64,000 nucleotides of DNA, from NCBI GenBank assembly GCA_028641055.1, contig CM054060.1, forward strand, positions 205,988,445 through 206,052,444. The letters run 5' to 3'. Source of the DNA: Alopecurus myosuroides (lineage: Eukaryota > Streptophyta > Magnoliopsida > Poales > Poaceae). The notes below the pieces were generated by a model that was not told where the DNA came from, made no database searches, and worked only from the letters and a program-made list of their open reading frames with translations. Below are positions 34,617-46,427 of this stretch, in pieces; position 1 is the first letter of the stretch, and each line of letters opens with the position of its first letter. The position numbers and the translations under genes are program-made.

Positions 34617-37600
34617 TGTCGCACCCGGACTTCTAGGGGATACTCGCCGTTCCGTTGAACAGTAGTAGATTGGATTACGGGGCTTACCGGCACCCGCGTC
34701 CTCTTACGAGTAGGCCAACACACGTATGTGTGACAACCAACCCCTATCTGTTCATCGTCGACGTAAACTATCCCATAGAAATCAGGATACTACCATTGAC
34801 GTACTTCATACCATACACACATGGTACGTCAACGGCGTTGAACAAAATGATAGCACAACATATCTCTAAGACACAAAATATGGAAATAAGTTGCGAATAG
34901 CTCTCACTAGAGCAGAGATAGCAAATACAATCATCCAGAGGACACATGTCCCAACATAACATCATTACATCACAGCGGAAGCATTCAAAGGGTCTGAGTA
35001 CAGACAAAATCCAAATAGGCCTAAGAGGCCGGGAACGAACAGACGGAGCCCATCCACGAAGTCTCGGATCCTGCCCGGGTCCGCTATCTACTCGTCAGCA
35101 GCCTCGTCAACTCCACGTAGTAGCCACCATGTAGATCCTCGGAAACGTCGTCTGCGGAAACCACAGCCCCAAAGGGGTCAGTACATAAACGTACTGGCAA
35201 GCAAGACTCACAGTTCACCAAAGTGTAACCCGTCAACACCAAGCACAGATGCTTTGGGTTCAACGGAAGAAAGGGGATATAAAAGATGCTGCAACTGGCT
35301 GCTCTAACCAACTACAGAACATACTACAACTTCCGGCTAACAGAAAGGAGATAAGATAGCGTATCGTAACCAACTATAGCTAACTCCAAACAAACCCATC
35401 CTGGATCTCGCCCCTTATCCAAAGAAGCAATCCGAGGATAACTCACACAGTTGGATTAATGATGGTTCAGGTTATTGTGTCAATAAACCTATTACTAGTC
35501 AAGTTATTATAGTTAGGTGTAAGTTGTCTGAGTACTTGTTAGCCAGTACTTTCACCAAGTCGTCACATAACCGCGGACAACACGGCTTCTCGAGAAGATT
35601 CATCCCTGCAGGGTGTGCTCCAGTACCCGTACACACTCAAGCCACCAACTAAAACTCAGGTTGGCTTGACACGACTCGAACCATCTCTACAGCCTGTCCT
35701 AGGAGCCACAGAGCTATAAGGTCCCAGCCACGCAGCCGAATACTCAGCGCAAGTGTGCAAAACTCCCGCAGGACGCAACACCCCGGCAATACAGGCCTCG
35801 CCCTATATGTGTGCGTCATCATCATCATCAGTAACCATGGGAGCGACCCATTTATGCGTATGAGCCAAATGGAACACCCGAACTAAGTGTGGCTCTTCGG
35901 ACAAACTGCGGATCAGATCAAAGCCGAGGGGGGTTCCATACCACCACCCGGATGCGGTGAGCACGCTCATCATGGATCAGTAGACAAGACCCTTTTCCTA
36001 ATTAGGGTCGACACTAGCAGGCCTCAAAACCACGCCGGGCCTCCTGCCGGTGCCTTATCAGCAAATTATTATTACCCACAAAATTAATAGGTTGATTGTT
36101 TAAACATCGAGCCCCAGAACATAATAGAAATATGATAACAGAAAGTAACTGACAGCAGACTCGAGCAAAACCAACCCTAAGCATGCTAGTAAGACACGGG
36201 CTCAAACAACGGGGTTATGGAGTGGAGGTGAGGCGATATCAGGGTTAAAGGATACATGTGATAGGTTCGTAACAGAAGCAACTACTCATATGGCTAGCAG
36301 AATAGACAACGGAAGGTATCGGTATCCAATGTTGAAAGGAACACGATGGTTCATGTGAGTGAATACTTGCCTGCAAAACTCAGCAGCCCGGTACTGAGCT
36401 AGATCCTCAGAAGGGGTGTCGTAAGGATCGTCGGTCTCAACGTCGTCGTCTATCGAGAAGAAGTAAACAAACAACACAGAGAACAAACAATCAATAACAT
36501 GGCATAGTGCACAATCATGGGATGATGCATGACCATTTAATTGATGCATCAAAAATAAACTAGTTGACATGGTAACACAATTTAAATGGACCCACATGCA
36601 AGTTTGAGTTGCATATGAAAAGCCCATGCATTTAGGTTGAAATAATTGTTTTACAACTAATCAACAGGTGAAAGTGGAATAGCATGATGCATGGATGAGG
36701 AAAACAGAAAAATAACAACAATAGAAACAAGTAGGAATGAAATTTGACAATTTTGGAAATTGGTTTATTAAGTTAAGAATTTTTGGTTTCTTAACGGTGT
36801 CACACAAGCATTTGTTGTTTTCACCAATTTTAATTGTTCAAAACAAATAACAAAATTCATATTTGAAAAGATTATGTTTTTCTAGTTTGAAAACATATTT
36901 TATATGTTCAAAAATAATTTAATTTGAGCAAGTTATTAATTTGGCAATTTTAATTGCATTAAATAAGAAACAGTTGTTTTCAGCAATTTAAATTATTCAA
37001 AACAGCAAACAAATTTGATATTTGCAAAGTTCATCAAAAATGGGATGGAAAACATATTTTACATGTTGGAATTGGATTTGAATTGCCCAAGTTATGAATT
37101 TTGCAATTTAAAAGGTTTTAATTAAAGCATTGGATTATTGCACCACTTTTAATTAGGGAAAACAATAAACAATTTGCATTGAAAAGGTTGAAAACATGTA
37201 GCAAATGTTTCACTGAACATTTTGAACTATTAAACATAATTTTTGGGTTATTATTGAATTTATTAAGCAAGTTTTTATAATCATTCTTATTCTGCCCATT
37301 TTAGTAAACAGAGGGAAACATGCTCAAAATTAATTCAATTGTGCCCAAATAATATACCAATGTGTAGAGTTTGTTAAGAGAATTTTTAGAGCCCAAGTTT
37401 GCTTAAATTGGATGAGCAGAACTAAAGTTATGAAATTCCAAAGTTTCCACTTTTTATTGCATTTTCAGCAATTATTTATTTAGTGCAAAAATTAGTGCAG
37501 AAACATATTGCAATTTTGTTACTAGTAGAAAGAGCACAAAAATTTGAATCCACAGAAACTTGAATTACTCAATTTGGAGCAAGATTCAATTTTTAATGGA

Positions 37601-38980
37601 TTTTAGACTTAATGGATCAGATATGGGTTTCTGAGATTTCGGGCAGAAAAGAAAAAAACAGGAAATAAAAAGGTGGGGGGCTTGGGGATCGAACCCGTGA
37701 CCTGGGAAGTGCGCGCTAGGGTGTGTGCCAGTTGGGCTGTTGCTTGCTTCGTGACAGGTAAGGGGCAGGTGTGTGTATATGCTTATTTCTGCGCGCCAAA
37801 CTGAACCTAACTGAATCTCTGCATCTCGCAGGTTGCGGTTGCTGCGCTGCAACTCGACGGAGGCGAGCGAGGGCGGACGGACGGCGAGCGAGGGCGGACG
37901 GCGGCCTGCTGCGGTGGCTCGCCGCCGTGTGCTGCGGTGAGGGAAATCGGAGGAGGGGGAAAACGAGGGAAGAGGAGCGGCTTACAGAGGGGAACGGAGG
38001 GAGGCAGGGAAGGAGCGCTCGGTGGAGGACGACAGGGTGCGGCCGGCGGCGAGAAATCGGATGGCGGCGGAGCTCCGGGCGCTCCCGGCGGAACCCGAGG
38101 GGATGGCGAGGACGAGGGGGACGAGACCTTCTCATTCCCGGCCCTAGCACTGCTGCTAGGGCACCGCGGCGGCGGCGCTCGCCGGAGGGAGGCGACCGTG
38201 ATGAAGCTCTCGGTGGGGAACAGAGAAAGCGAGAGGGAGAGCAGCGGAAGAGAGAGGGCGGCTGTGCGAGGGAGAAGGAGGAGGAGGGAAATTAGGGCAA
38301 GGAGAGGGAGCTCGAGGGCAGTTAAGAGGAGGAGGTGGAGCTCGATCACCCGTTCATCTCTGAACCTGCTACGTGGCCACCATGGATGGAGGTCGTACAC
38401 CGTACGGAGGAAGAAGACAACCGTGAGGGGGGTACGGGCCAGGAGCACTTGGGCTGGCCCAAGGTGGGCTGGATGCCTTATTCCCCCTCTCCTCTTTTAT
38501 TCTTTTCTGTTAATTATTTTTTTTCAGATTTGGGAAAAGAGAGAAAACAAATGGTTCTAGGGTTAGCAAAATTTGGAATAAATTGTATTGTTGAAATATT
38601 GTGATAGCAACAAGTCCACACTTTGGTTTACCAAAAATATTTTAAATATGTTGCTTGTTTGAAAAATTAAATGAATTGAGCCATTTGTGGTATCAAAATA
38701 AATAAATGAAACTTAAGCCAATTTAAAGATTTTGATTCCAAGTTTTGGTGGAACAATTTGTTTGTTTGTTTTGTAGTTTTTATTTGACACAATGTAACAT
38801 AACAAGTATGAACCACAATTGAATTTTTGTTTTGGAATTCAAATAGAAATCAGATGGAAACAATTGAAATCAAATGCAAAACAAATGCAACCAAAAGGCA
38901 ATGGTTATGATGACATGATGCAAACATAAATAAACAAGAAACAAACATCTAGGGGAGATTTTCATACTTGGGATGTTACA
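34617..38980 (-). repeat. 5' LTR of Element 3 (4364 bp)
   Basis: Partner of 25060-29592; missing about 169 bp near 36865. It has a GC-rich block at 37830-38450 whose ORFs on both strands are compositional, plus a tRNA-like module near 37685-37750. Confidence 0.93.
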
Positions 38981-38985
38981 CAGCA
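38981..38985. repeat. Target-site duplication (right) of Element 3
   Basis: CAGCA, identical to 25055-25059. Confidence 0.92.
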
Positions 38986-39637
38986 ATACAATCTAGAGGC
39001 TAGGGTTTCATTGATTTTGGTTTAAACTTGTTCTGCCTCTTCCACACGCATGTGGGGAGTATATATAGGTGGAGGGCTCCTTGCACAAGCACCTCTCCTA
39101 CAAGGAATATGACTCAACTAGGACTCCTACTTGGACTAGGAGGACTCTACTAGGACTCCTACTTGGACTAGGAAGGGATACAAACCGACCCAACTTTAGG
39201 GGGTTCAACCATTATGGCATACAGGCCATGCCTAATTGAATTAGGACTTTCTATATGGAGCTTTGATCTTCAATGGGGCGCCCTCCTCTTGTTTTCACCA
39301 TTCCTTAGTGTGGAAGAACATTCCTGGAGTTGTTTTCCACACTTGCACATTTTCTTTCATCACTTGAATAATTGTTTTCACTATTTGTACTCTTATTTTC
39401 CAGCATCTCCATCTTGTTTTCCAGTATGCCTTGAGGTCTTCCTCCATTCATGTTTGTGTTATCAATAACCCTGCTAATACATAATGCAATAGCTTAGGTA
39501 GTATAACATTCTTATAAACACCAACAATATTTATTAATAGAAAAGAATTCACCTTATAATAATCATCAGTGAGGCTCAGTATTTCCTTCCAACTCAAACA
39601 TGTAAATTCACCATGGACCCCTATTATATCCTGATCA
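38986..39637 (-). repeat. D1 LTR, 5' part (split by Element 3)
   Basis: Minus sense starts TGATCAGGATATAATAGGG at 39637 and includes GGAAAAC-type 21-bp repeats that still read as heptads (LENKMEM, LENKSTN). It abuts pol sequence of element H at 39638. Both tips resemble the other D LTRs. Confidence 0.8.
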
Positions 39638-40273
39638 CATTCTGATCATGAGGCATTGAAATTTTTAAAGAGTCAATCCAATCCTAATAAGAGACATGCT
39701 AAGTGGTTAGAATTCATTGAATCTTTCCCATACATTGTTAAACATAAGAAAGTATTAGATAATGTGGTTGCTGATGCTTTATCTAGGAAAAAACATGTTA
39801 CTCAACAAATTAGATGTCCAAGTTTCGGGTTTGGAGAGCTTAAAACCCCTATATGTTGAAGATAATAAGTTTTCTATGCCTTATGCTAAATGTTCTAATG
39901 TGAAGGTTTGGGATAAATAACATATACATGATGGATTTATGTTTAGAGCTAACAAATTATGTATTCTCAAGTGTTCATTGTGTTTGATGTTATTGCAGGA
40001 ATCTTATAGTGGTGGATTGATGGAACACTTTGTACGTGAGAAAACATTACGTATGTTGGCTGATAATTTTTAGTGGGCACACATGAGACGTGATTTTTAT
40101 AGGTTTGTGCAACGTTGCATCATTTGCAACAAGTCTAAATCAAAATTGAAGCCTCATGGTTTGTATACTCCTCTTCCTGCACCTACTACACCATGGGAAG
40201 ATATTAGTATGGATTTTCTGTTAGGGTTGTCAAGGACTTTATATTTGTGGTAGTGGATAGATTCTCTAACATG
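39638..40273 (+). pseudogene. pol: RNase H C-terminus and integrase N-terminus of element H
   Basis: It begins at [15 protein letters not shown] and reads through [20 protein letters not shown] and VVADALSRK to the RNase H end at about 39790. A decayed integrase zinc finger (FVRE, RCIICNKSKSK) and the core start (DISMDFL) follow, with several stops. It is interrupted by the copia LTR at 40279. Confidence 0.8.
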
Positions 40274-40278
40274 TCATA
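40274..40278. repeat. TSD of the copia solo LTR (left)
   Basis: TCATA, identical to 41610-41614. Confidence 0.88.
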
Positions 40279-41609
40279 TGTTGGGAATATGCCCTAGAGG
40301 CAATCATGTATGATGCAATTCCCAATGTATTCGTAAAGTTATTAAGTTGTTCTTGTTTTGAACATCTGATATATGTCATTGAATATGTGATTCGATTGTG
40401 GAACTATATATCCATGTTGTTCATACTAGATTGTCCTTGGTCATTAAGGTTGTGCTGGACACACACCCTAGACTAATGTGAGTGTTAGCTGATGACACGG
40501 TTCCACTTGTCATGGGCATGGTGATGCTATTCCAATGTTCACGGACTTGGCTAAAGAGTTTAGCAAAGTCGGACTGACCCACATTGAGATGCAACGAGCA
40601 AGTCGTCATTTGCATGTCTCAATCAATGTAATCCTTAGAACTGAGGTTGTCGCACAATCCGAGTTGTGGATCACCGACTTAGGTTCTGTTAAACGCTGCT
40701 CTATGACAAGGCAGTTATAAAAGCAGAGTTCGGGTCGAATGAGAAGCTAGCTGCATGATGTGGATAACCAAGATGGGATTTTGCCCCTCCGAATGGAGAG
40801 ATATTCTCTGGGCCCTCTCGAGTGATATGATTCAGGAAGCATGGCCATGCGAGACTCAGTTAAGTGTTAACTGTGTCTGTTGACTAAGAGTTAGTCAGAT
40901 GAATCACATATCACGGACCGAGAAGAGAGTTGAGCTATTTAAGGGATGACGATAAATCGCCTATAGTTCGACAAGGTATATCGTGAGGCAAAAGGGACTA
41001 AGATGAATATCACATTGAAAGGTATGTCGTCATGACTCAATGGGACTTGGGAGTCGGCACGTTCTGCTAGGAGCCGCTACCGATTGATCGATTAGGAGTT
41101 GGAGTCCAATCGTGTCCAAGTCGCCATGAGCCTGCAGGGTCGCACACTTAAGAGCGGGAGTAAGTATTGGTCGGGTTGGACCCGAACCGGAAATGGACTG
41201 GTTTTGTGAGTCGGCCTCACAGAGGGAATGGGCCACAAGTGTTGTGAAGCCCATTACCATACGCTATATAAAGAGGGGCGCAGGTTGCCCAGCGGGCACG
41301 TTAGTCCACTCTCCCATGCGTTGGGAACCCTAGCCCCACTCTGTCCAGCCGCCGCACCGGACCTAGCAGTCCGCCGTCGGAGCTCCTCCTCGTACGTGTG
41401 GATACCGGAAGAGGTATTGTACGTTCAGCACTTCGACGTTCGAGGGATTGGATCGGCTGGACCGGATCGTGGGACTGCACTGCCCCGACGCGCTGTATCG
41501 ATAATCCGCACCTGCGCGTCTAGTGGTAATACTCGTGGCTTTCTACCTCGGCTAGATCTTGGAAGTACCGCGTAGGAAAAGTTTTTGTTTATCTCTACGC
41601 GTTCCAACA
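40279..41609 (+). mobile_element. Solo copia-type LTR (1331 bp) inside the element H integrase
   Basis: It starts TGTTGGGAATATGCCCTAGA, a start I associate with Angela/BARE-like Ty1/copia LTRs of grasses, and ends GTTCCAACA, forming the short inverted ends TGTTGG/CCAACA. A TATA-like CTATATAAAG lies near 41264. TSD TCATA lies on both sides. There is no internal coding region, so this is a solo LTR left by LTR-LTR recombination. Confidence 0.9.
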
Positions 41610-42418
41610 TCATACTTTATTGCATGCCACAAGAGCGACTATGCACCGCATATTGCTAATCTGTTTTTCAGTGACATAGTGAGACTACATGGAGTACCAA
41701 GGACTATTGTTTATGACCGTGATGCGAAGTTCATGAGCTATTTTTTAAAGGCACTATGAGGGAAGCTAGGAACAAAGCTGTTGTTTTCAACTACATGTCA
41801 CCCCAAACTGATGGACAAACGGAGGTGGTGAATCACACATTACCAACATTGTTTCACACCATGATCAAAAAGAACCCGCGGGAGTGGAAGGAGTGTTTGC
41901 CTAATGTTGAATTCGCTAATGTTGAATTCGCACACAACAGGGTTGTTCATTCAACAACTCAGTTATGCCTGTTTGAGGCGGTCAATGGTTTTAAACCCTT
42001 TACACCACTTGATTTATTGCCACTTTCCATGCACGAGAGAATAAATATGGAGGCATCCAAGAGAGTTGATTATGTGAGGAACATACATGAGAAAACAAAA
42101 GAGGCCATAGAGAAGAAAGAGAAGTATGTGGCCGAGAGAGTAAACAAGAAGAGGAAGGAGGTGTTGTTTCGGCCAGGAGACATGGTTTGGGTTCACTTTC
42201 GAAAGGACAGATTTCCAAGATTGAGAAAATCCAAATTGATGGCTAGAGGTGCTGGTTCATACAAAGTACTTGCGAAAATAAATGACAATGCCTATAAGAT
42301 AGATCTTCCAGTTTATAAGTTTGGTGTGAGTAAATCATTCAGTGTTGCTGATTTGACACCATACCATGGAGATGACCTTAATGCGTTGAGGTCGACGCCT
42401 TTTCAAGGGGGAGAATGA
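41610..42418 (+). pseudogene. pol: Integrase core and C-terminus of element H
   Basis: The frame resumes as [19 protein letters not shown], with [10 protein letters not shown] (second catalytic Asp) and SPQTDGQTEVVNHTL (catalytic Glu). An in-frame repeat (NVEFANVEFAHN) and a C-terminal module (SYKVLAKINDNAYKIDLP) follow. A stop lies at about 41757 and the ORF ends at TGA overlapping the LTR start. It is followed by polypurine tract AAGGGGGAGAA (42405-42415). Confidence 0.82.
42405..42415 (+). other. Polypurine tract of element H
   Basis: AAGGGGGAGAA directly precedes LTR start TGATGAGGAC. Confidence 0.7.
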
Positions 42419-42479
42419 TGAGGACATACCTAGTTATCTACCACATGACGAGGTTGTTATTCAAGAGAAGCATGATGAA

Positions 42480-42833
42480 GTGAGGTTTGGACCAATAACA
42501 AGATCAAGGGCCAAGCTATTAGAACAACATGTGAACTCGCTCTTAATTGAGTATGATGTGTGTGTTTATGAGAACTTTATACTAGCTAAGTCTATGCATT
42601 TATGTATGATCAGGGTTATTGATAACACAGACATGAAGATGGAAAACAACATTAAGGAGCTGGAAAACAAGCTGGAGATGCTGGAAAACAAGAGGGAACA
42701 TGAAGAAAACAATGTTTCCCATCTGGAAAACAAACATATAAGTGTGGAAAACAAGACTACAAGTGTGGAAAACAAGCATACACATTTTTCCACAATTAAT
42801 CAATTAAGGAAGATGAGGAGGGCTCCCCATTAA
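42480..42833 (+). CDS. LTR-encoded polyprotein C-terminal extension with heptad repeats (D2)
   Basis: A 117-codon ORF inside the LTR: RFGPITRSRAKLLEQHVNSL resembles the C-terminal tail of CRM-like gypsy polyproteins, which are known to run into the LTR. Then come seven-residue units LENKLEM, LENKREH, EENNVSH, LENKHIS, VENKTTS, VENKHTH, encoded by 21-bp repeats. The pattern predicts a short coiled coil. The frame is offset from the upstream pol at the purine tract, so this copy is broken at the junction. It is probably not an independent gene. Confidence 0.55.
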   Translation: MRFGPITRSRAKLLEQHVNSLLIEYDVCVYENFILAKSMHLCMIRVIDNTDMKMENNIKELENKLEMLENKREHEENNVSHLENKHISVENKTTSVENKHTHFSTINQLRKMRRAPH

Positions 42834-43115
42834 ATATTGATGCGCCATAATTACAACTCCTACTCCTAGTAGGCAAGGGCATGCGTGTCCTTACATGGCC
42901 GAACCCCTATTGGGTTGGTTTGTATCATGTCTTGAGTCATAGTAGGAGTCTAGTACGAGTTAGGGTAGGAGGTGCTTGCGCAAGAGCCTTGTGGCCGCAC
43001 CCCCTCCCTCTTAAATAGCTACCATCTGCGTGTGGATCAATTAGACCAAGTTTAAACCAAAAATCCTAGCCTCTAGATTGTATTGCTTGAATCATTCATC
43101 TTGAAGTATACCTTT

Positions 43116-43501
43116 GCAAATTTTACGTGTTATCTGTTGTTCCACTAGGAATAAGGGGATACAGGAACACATTGTGATCTTTAATTACGTTGTTCAAGAG
43201 TGTGTAGTTGAGAATATCCAAAGGGATTGATTGTTGTTACACTAGAAACCGGGATTATATTCCGAGGAGAGTTTTCAGGAAAACACTAGTTATCGTAACC
43301 ATATCTTCGCAAATTTTACGTGTTATCTGTTGTTCCACTAGGAATAAGGGGATACAGGAACACATTGTGATCTTTAATTACGTTGTTCAAGAGTGTGTAG
43401 TTGAGAATATCCAAAGGGATTGATTGTTGTTACACTAGAAACCGGGATTATATTCCGAGGAGAGTTTTTAGGGAAACACTAGTTATCGTAACCATATCTT
43501 T
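43116..43501 (+). repeat. 193-bp tandem duplication in the D2 LTR
   Basis: Units 43116-43308 and 43309-43501 differ at only a few positions (for example TTTTCAGGAAAACAC versus TTTTTAGGGAAACAC). Confidence 0.92.
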
Positions 43502-43539
43502 GTATTGCTCACAAGAGAAGATCGTGTCACCCCATATCA

Positions 43540-43847
43540 AAACAATAAGAGCTTATACATAGTTGTTTCTCCTTATGATCGTGATTATATGAACTTCACT
43601 TATACCTGCAATTGTGATTGCTATTTGCTGAGATATTATTTGTTTTCATATGACAATTATGTGTTCACTAATTATGCCATGTGAGAATATTTACCATGTG
43701 AGAATATTTATCATGCCCACAAAAATGAATAAATGATGCACCCTATTATGGATACATATATTGTGCATACGCGTTGCTCTTTTTGTTTCTTCCACGTTTA
43801 GGTTACCACAAGCCAGGGACGGCTTGTCTTGAAAAAAGGGAGGATAG
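43540..43847 (+). other. Interval between D2 and D3 LTRs
   Basis: AT-rich, no gene. The last 50 bp ends in a purine-rich AAAAAAGGGAGG, consistent with a residual 3' internal end and polypurine tract of the D3 element. Confidence 0.35.
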
Positions 43848-44740
43848 TGAGGATATAATAGGGCAATATGATGCTTGTGCATGTTTGAGCTGGAAGGAAA
43901 TATTGAACTTAATTTATGATTATTATAAGGTGAATTCCTTCTTAATTGAATGTGATGTTTGTGGTTATCAGAATGTTATACTACCTAAGCCTATGCATTT
44001 ATGTATGATCAGGTTAATTGATAACACAAATATTGGTGGAGGATGACCTCAAGACATGTTGGAAAACAAGTACCTACTGGAAAACAACCAATACATGCTG
44101 GAAAACAAGAAAACACTTGAGAAAAACAACAATAAACAAGTGGAAAACAATAAAGATATTTTATCACAAGTGCTTGAGGGAGGAGAGGGAGGAAGGAGCA
44201 CAAGAAGAAGGCGTGGAAAACATTATTCTTGTGTTGGAAAACATCCACAAGGCGCCATACAAGGAGTCCTAGTAGGAGTAGACAAGGACCTACGGGTCCA
44301 TGTGGTTGCACCCATGTTGGGTTCGGTTTGTAATGAGTTGGTTGAACCAAACCGAGTAGGAATAGACTAGGGGACGCATTGGGGTTGTTTGACCACACCT
44401 TCACCTCATAAATACCTAGGAGCCATGAAATTATTAGTTCAGACTACGTTAAAATAAACCCTACCTTTCATAGATTGAACTTTCTTGTAAGCATTCATCT
44501 TGAAGTATTGTTACCCTTGCAAATTTTGCGTGCTATCTGTTGTTCCATTGAGAATAAGATACATGACCACTTCGTAGTCAATGGCTACTTTGTGCCAGAG
44601 TGTGTAGTTTAGAATATCCAAATGGATTGATTGTTGTTGCATTGGCATCAGTGATTAGCCAAGGAGAGTTTTCAGTGTAGCACTAGTTATCGTATCCACC
44701 AAAATTCGAGTTGCTCATAGAGAATATCGGGCCACCCCAT
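43848..44740 (+). repeat. D3: D-family LTR, isolated
   Basis: Starts TGAGGATATAATAGGG and ends GGGCCACCCCATATA. It shares the IECDVC/LCMIR coding block, 21-bp GGAAAAC repeats (MLENKYL, LENNQYM, LENKKTL, VENNKDI) and the GAATATCCAAA-type 3' region. There is no partner LTR or clear internal region. Confidence 0.7.
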
Positions 44741-44928
44741 ATAATATAGACACATATAATAAAATAATACTAGTACATATTGTCTAGTTTGCTAGTGTGG
44801 CGAGCCACCTGCCAGGAGTAGCGAAAACGTTTTTCCTTCGGAAAACCTGGTGCTTAACGACTAGGGTTTACAGGTGTGGCGGCGGTTGTCGATCTGATTG
44901 GCAGCACGCACTTGGATCACTGGTGGGG

Positions 44929-45870
44929 ATGGCTTCTGCATCGATGTCGGGTACTGGACGCGGAGGCGAGGATATCTCCTCGAAAACTACACGAGCCAAG
45001 CTGGAGGAAGCTCTCGGGAAGTTGGACCGCTTTTGATTGACAACCGGGAGGATGATGAACCATTGAAGTGGAAGATCGCTGGGAAGGTCATGTTCCGTAA
45101 TGTGTTTCATATAAAGACTATTGTGCTCTTCGGCATCCATGGGGCAACCCTAAGGGTCTGGTTTTCAATTCGATGTCCGAGAACATGTTTGTTGCTGTTT
45201 TTGATAGTCAAAGGGATCATGACTGAGTGTGGGTTCTGATTGATTCCGCAAAGAGAAAGAGCACGGATCTATATGACGTTCAGTACGAAAATATTCCACA
45301 CCTCTGTTCTCTTGTGGAAGACTAGGCCACTTTGATCTCTACTGTAAGACGCCAGGTACTCGTGATGCTAATGGCAATTTGTCGTTTGGTTTGGGGCTGT
45401 GGCCTGCTGATGAGCGGAAAAAAGCTGCATCCGGTGATACTGCTAGTAAGGAGCAGTTTAGTGCAAAATACAAATAGGTTTCAAGGGGTTCCTCTAATGT
45501 TGGTAAGGCTGATGTGGAGGTGACGTCCCCCTCAAAAACTTTAAATAAGAACAATCAGAAGAGGAAGGGGGGCCCTAGAAGCAATCGTGCCAGAAAGTGG
45601 CTCCATTGAGGTTGACGACCGGTCATGGCAAAGATGGGGGCAATGGGGTTGCTAATTCTATGGTGCCAAAAGAGTCCTGGTGTGGAGGTGGAGGACATTG
45701 ATCGGGATAGAGAGCTGAAGAAGAAAAAACATACACCACCAAATTCATCCAATTCGGCAGCGGCTACTAGTCAGCCTGCCTAGAGCAATGAGATGTGTGA
45801 TTTGGAACTACCGGTGGTCTGGGAACCCGGAGGTTGTCGACCTCTAGAACTCTGGACACAGCTCCTGTTC
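44929..45870 (+). pseudogene. LINE-type ORF1 (DUF4283/zinc-knuckle-like) fragment
   Basis: ATG at 44929 opens MASASMSGTGRGGEDISS, but the frame is lost after LGKLDRF by a one-base deletion. Beyond it, LIDNREDDEPLKWKIAGKV, FHIKTI, YENIPH and LGHFDLYC resemble the DUF4283 plus CCHC-type ORF1 of grass LINEs. A Lys-rich tail (NKNNQKRKGGPRS) follows. Several stops and frameshifts. No ORF2 endonuclease/RT was seen nearby. The family call is from memory of the motif style. Confidence 0.55.
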
Positions 45871-46408
45871 GGTTGTGGCTCCCCTTATTTTAGAGATTGG
45901 GGATTTATCTTCTAATTTTACTTCTTTTGTTATTCAGCATGTACCTAGAGCAGCTAATCTCCCGGCTAGCGCAGAGCCTGTGGCCTGACATTACGGAGAG
46001 TTGGACTGACTCGGAACCAGCCTGTTGGCTGACTGTCCCATGTGTGCTTTTGTTGAATAAAGATCCCAAAATTCTACGGAAAAAGAACAGTTTGCTAGTG
46101 TGGTAAACAGTGTGCTATGCTATTGACTTTTTGTACACTTGTGTGCTTACACGTTATTTACAACTTGGGATATATCGTATATGGTATGATTGCCACCGTT
46201 AGCTATACTCATAGCTACTTGCTAGATTTTCTGATACAATTACGCAAGCTTTAAAAAAAAGAAAATTCTTACATGCAGCTATCCGATTGTTTAGAAATCG
46301 CTATCAAGACATAATTATCAGTTGATTTGATACAACCTATCAAGTTTTCAAAATTCAAACTATATAGTTTCAAATTCAGCTATCAGATTAATTTGACATC
46401 CAATTTAC

Positions 46409-46427
46409 CCCCCCCCCCCCCCCCCTT
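46409..46427. repeat. Poly-C homopolymer
   Basis: About 19 consecutive C; copy number may be a sequencing approximation. Confidence 0.8.

Larger units (their letters stand above)
25060..38980 (-). mobile_element. Element 3: complete Ty3/gypsy chromovirus-like element with TSD CAGCA
   Basis: LTRs at 25060-29592 and 34617-38980 start TGTAACATCCC and end GGGTGCGACA in minus sense. The TSD CAGCA is present at 25055-25059 and 38981-38985. Same family as Element 2 but without the extra ORF and with a different gag/protease. Coding capacity is broken by three frameshifts. Confidence 0.95.
42416..43539 (+). repeat. D2 LTR: 3' LTR of element H (1124 bp)
   Basis: Starts TGATGAGGACATA and ends CACCCCATATCA. 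It has a TATA-like CTTAAATAGC near 43010 and a 193-bp tandem duplication at 43116-43501. The first 410 bp read as the C-terminal polyprotein extension (next entry). Confidence 0.85.
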
